Part shown: positions 61,945-64,000 of the stretch, piece after piece
How the letters are laid out: each line of letters starts with the position of its first letter
Numbering within the stretch: the first letter of the stretch is position 1
NCBI RefSeq assembly: GCF_003362725.1
Contig: NZ_QKTV01000001.1
Span: 620,001-684,000 of the forward strand
DNA from: Winogradskyella aurantiaca
GTDB taxonomy: Bacteria > Bacteroidota > Bacteroidia > Flavobacteriales > Flavobacteriaceae
Direction: 5' to 3'
Length of the DNA stretch: 64,000 nucleotides
Translations under genes and position numbers: made by a program
Notes under the pieces: generated by a model
Databases searched by the model: none
Told to the model about the DNA's origin: nothing
The model's input: the letters and a program-made list of their open reading frames with translations, nothing else

Positions 61945-63479
61945 TCGATTTCCTCTTCTTCAATTACCTTGAAGGTCTTAATAGCTTCGTTAGGCTCAAT
62001 TATATTATAACCTTCCCAGAAGGTAGGGTCGTAGGCGCTGAGGTAAGTTGGTAACACATCGGGATCTTCTTTGAAGTTTTCAAACTCTGAGGCTTCGAGG
62101 GCACTTGTTTCAAAAACAATAAGCTCTTTCTTCTGCACTGTTCTTAAAATAAAATGGATTTTACAGGAGACCTCATTTTGCAAGCGCCGTCCGTTTACGT
62201 TTTTATTTTTTTCCTTGATTTTGATAGGGCGTTTAATTCCAAATTTCTGACCAAAGCTCTCATCCATGTATTTGAGTGAATACTTGTCGTTTTCATTCTT
62301 TTTAAAAATGATGGTACCTTTCTTTTCATATGCATTCATAGAGATGCCTAGTAAGGCAAACTTTCTTAGAGATTTGACATTTTCGTAATCCACTCTAAGA
62401 ATTGCAAAATCATCAGAGTTGACATACATTACTCCTTTAAAGTCGGCTCCACCCTTTGGTACAAATGAAATTTTGTAAACAAAGGCATCGTCATAAAAAT
62501 CATAATCCTCTACTATAAACCGGTATTTTCTGGATTTTTCTATAAAATTGAGTTGGTTGTCCTCACTTAAAAAATTGTCGATTTCGGCATTTCTAATCTG
62601 GTTCTTCCGATACCTTAAAAAGTTCTCTTTTCGTTTTTCTTCTTTTTCTTTTTGTTCCTTTAGGAATTCTTCAGTTTCAGCTTTAGCCGCTTCATCCTCA
62701 TCACCAAACAATGATGGATCAATATCTTCTTTCGTGCCAAAGAGGCCTGATTTTATTTTGAAATAGGAATCCCGCTTTACATGTTTTCTGAATATTTCAT
62801 TAAAGCGTTTTTCGTAATTCTCAAATGTTAATTCATTGGCTTTATCATAGAGGTAGGTAGCTTTAAAGATATCCATCTTTTGCTCGTTCTCTGGACCAAT
62901 TTTACCGTATAGTTCTCCTAGAATCTCGGCATGGTCATCATAGGTTTTTGGAACTGTTGTTAAGATGCTATCCACAAATGATTGGTTAATCTCAGGTATT
63001 GTGGACTTTCGCAACCGAACGTCGTTTTTATCCATATAGGTGTAGTAACTACTTCTAAAAAACAGCTTGCGTTTAGCAAGGTCTTTTTCGTAATTAGTAG
63101 CTAATCCAATTTTAATGCTATCGATAATTTCATCAATGTCTAAATCTTTATTGATAATCACCACTTGGTCCAAATCAATTGATTTAGGAGTGAGGAAAAC
63201 AATGCTATCTCTAAAATTTAAAGCAGAAATATCCAATTTCTCAAAACCGAGGCAACTGATATGAAGGCTGTCCTGATCGTTGATATTTCTTAGAATGTTT
63301 AGGTTAAACTCACCTTTATCATTGCTGATGACTCCCACATCCTTATTAAATTGGATGGTAGCGTACGGGATGGGTTCTGTTTTGGTACTATCAATAAGTT
63401 TAGCCGAAATTGTGGTTTGAGCAATGAGGTTCAACGAACTTCCAATTGCAAAAATTAAAATGAGATTTTTGATTGACAT
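61941..63479 (-). CDS. Exported protein with carboxypeptidase-regulatory-like domain
   Basis: The 512-residue protein has a signal peptide (about 1-20, ending NLIAQ). The CarboxypepD_reg-like beta-sandwich follows at about 22-110 (ISAKLIDSTKTEPIPYATIQ ... GVISNDKGEFNLNI). The remaining 400 residues are beta-rich with a charged Glu/Lys segment around 265-295. Similar proteins in Flavobacteriia have this N-terminal domain without a TonB plug or barrel, so this is not a transporter. It probably stays in the periplasm or at the outer membrane. The function is unknown. Its stop is interleaved with the convergent broken barrel gene at 61941-61944. Confidence 0.82.
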   Translation of the reverse strand: MSIKNLILIFAIGSSLNLIAQTTISAKLIDSTKTEPIPYATIQFNKDVGVISNDKGEFNLNILRNINDQDSLHISCLGFEKLDISALNFRDSIVFLTPKSIDLDQVVIINKDLDIDEIIDSIKIGLATNYEKDLAKRKLFFRSSYYTYMDKNDVRLRKSTIPEINQSFVDSILTTVPKTYDDHAEILGELYGKIGPENEQKMDIFKATYLYDKANELTFENYEKRFNEIFRKHVKRDSYFKIKSGLFGTKEDIDPSLFGDEDEAAKAETEEFLKEQKEKEEKRKENFLRYRKNQIRNAEIDNFLSEDNQLNFIEKSRKYRFIVEDYDFYDDAFVYKISFVPKGGADFKGVMYVNSDDFAILRVDYENVKSLRKFALLGISMNAYEKKGTIIFKKNENDKYSLKYMDESFGQKFGIKRPIKIKEKNKNVNGRRLQNEVSCKIHFILRTVQKKELIVFETSALEASEFENFKEDPDVLPTYLSAYDPTFWEGYNIIEPNEAIKTFKVIEEEEID

Positions 63480-63519
63480 GTGTTACTTAGATTTAGAACC
63501 AAAATAGACCTTCAATTGA

Positions 63520-63543
63520 AAAAAAAGAAGCCTTTAAGGCTTC
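63520..63543 (-). terminator. Intrinsic terminator of the YceI gene
   Basis: GAAGCCTT (63527-63534) and AAGGCTTC (63536-63543) form a perfect 8-bp inverted repeat around a single T. Read on the minus strand it is followed by seven T residues (63526-63520). It lies 59 bp after the YceI stop and ahead of the downstream exported-protein gene at 63479. Confidence 0.85.
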
Positions 63544-63601
63544 CTTAAAACATTTTTATCATAAGATTAACAAGTAGTGTAATAAATTGAGAATTACAAC
63601 A

Positions 63602-64000
63602 TTAATTTAAATCGATTATTCCACTAAGCTGAAATTCGTCTGCTATGGCTTGGTCTTTCATCTTTTCAAAAATAGTTGGGGAATTAAAGGTAATACCATA
63701 GTCTATGCGATTTACTGCAATATCCAGTTGTAATTGGTTGTCCTTTATTAAAACTATAAATGATTCTTCTTGTTTTTTGTTTTTTATAGTGAGGACACCT
63801 GTTAGGGTCGCCTGTCCGTCTTTAATATCTGCAGGTTTCGTAAGAACAAAACTAGAACTGTTGTAGGTGTCAACCTCAAAAAAATCTTTGGATTTCAGAT
63901 GCCTTTTCAAATCTGGATTTTCATGATTGAGGCTTGTCATATCAATTTCAATAGTTAAAGCCTCTATACTATTGGTCGTAATTTTAGAACTAACACGCTT
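63602..64000 (-). CDS. YceI-family protein (partial, 5' end outside the window)
   Basis: The frame runs open from the window edge to the stop at 63602, giving 132 residues of the C-terminal part. VSSKITTNSIEALTIEIDMTS, then HLKSKDFFEVDTYNSSSFV and LTGVLTIKNKKQEESFIVL, match the YceI lipocalin-like fold (PF04264). Members bind polyprenyl chains or act in stress and periplasmic functions. The ATG at 63940 is internal to the domain, so the true start lies beyond base 64000. The signal peptide cannot be judged. Confidence 0.85.
   Translation of the reverse strand, partial: KRVSSKITTNSIEALTIEIDMTSLNHENPDLKRHLKSKDFFEVDTYNSSSFVLTKPADIKDGQATLTGVLTIKNKKQEESFIVLIKDNQLQLDIAVNRIDYGITFNSPTIFEKMKDQAIADEFQLSGIIDLN

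Overview
The window is AT-rich DNA from a member of Bacteroidota, most likely a marine or environmental Flavobacteriaceae. The evidence is a SusC/SusD/SusE-type polysaccharide utilisation locus, a C-terminal type IX secretion (por) sorting domain, many SPII lipoproteins, TAnnTTTG-type promoter elements in place of E. coli-like -10 boxes, very few Shine-Dalgarno sequences, and late mevalonate-pathway genes. I see no tRNA, rRNA, CRISPR array, IS element or phage gene.

Layout. (1) 1-3968: the tail of a LacI-type regulator, then a galactose operon of a vSGLT-like Na+/galactose symporter, galK and galT. It ends at a bidirectional terminator shared with the convergent operon. (2) 4017-29644: a large maltodextrin/starch locus. 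The minus-strand arm is susC-susD-susE plus a secreted, T9SS-sorted GH13 amylase. A LacI regulator is divergent from it, and an 18-bp perfect palindrome (12879-12896) lies between them. The plus-strand arm is an MFS maltose/maltodextrin transporter, beta-phosphoglucomutase, GH65 maltose phosphorylase, a SusA-like GH13 lipoprotein, an esterase-like lipoprotein, GH31, two further GH13 lipoproteins and a SusB-like GH97. Together they support surface capture and cleavage of starch, periplasmic hydrolysis to maltose and glucose, import, and phosphorolysis to glucose 6-phosphate.

(3) 29763-33420: a GAF-domain protein convergent with an HD-phosphohydrolase/PycTM (Pycsar-effector-like) membrane fusion that has no cyclase beside it. 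(4) 33591-39883: a redox-defence run of msrB, msrA, selO, a DUF427 protein, an alpha/beta-hydrolase-OsmC fusion, egtB and egtD (ergothioneine). (5) 39926-46232: a giant phosphoesterase/outer-membrane-barrel fusion, a lipoprotein, a flavoprotein and a DUF1697 protein. (6) 46239-51507: isoprenoid genes (diphosphomevalonate decarboxylase, mevalonate kinase, UbiA prenyltransferase), a nitrilase, an RluB-like protein with degenerate active-site motifs, and a small acidic protein.

(7) 51504-57985, minus strand: an FAD oxidoreductase, a polyferredoxin-like membrane protein, two GT2 glycosyltransferases and a GT-C-like membrane glycosyltransferase. (8) 58080-64000: a GH113-like lipoprotein, a DUF3124 lipoprotein, an MscS channel, a POTRA/barrel outer-membrane protein broken by one in-frame stop, a carboxypeptidase-regulatory-like exported protein, and a YceI protein cut by the window edge.

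The least explained items are the orphan HD-PycTM fusion, the RluB paralogue lacking its catalytic Asp, the redox-plus-glycosyltransferase operon, the phosphoesterase-barrel fusion, and the structured leader and operator elements of the starch locus.
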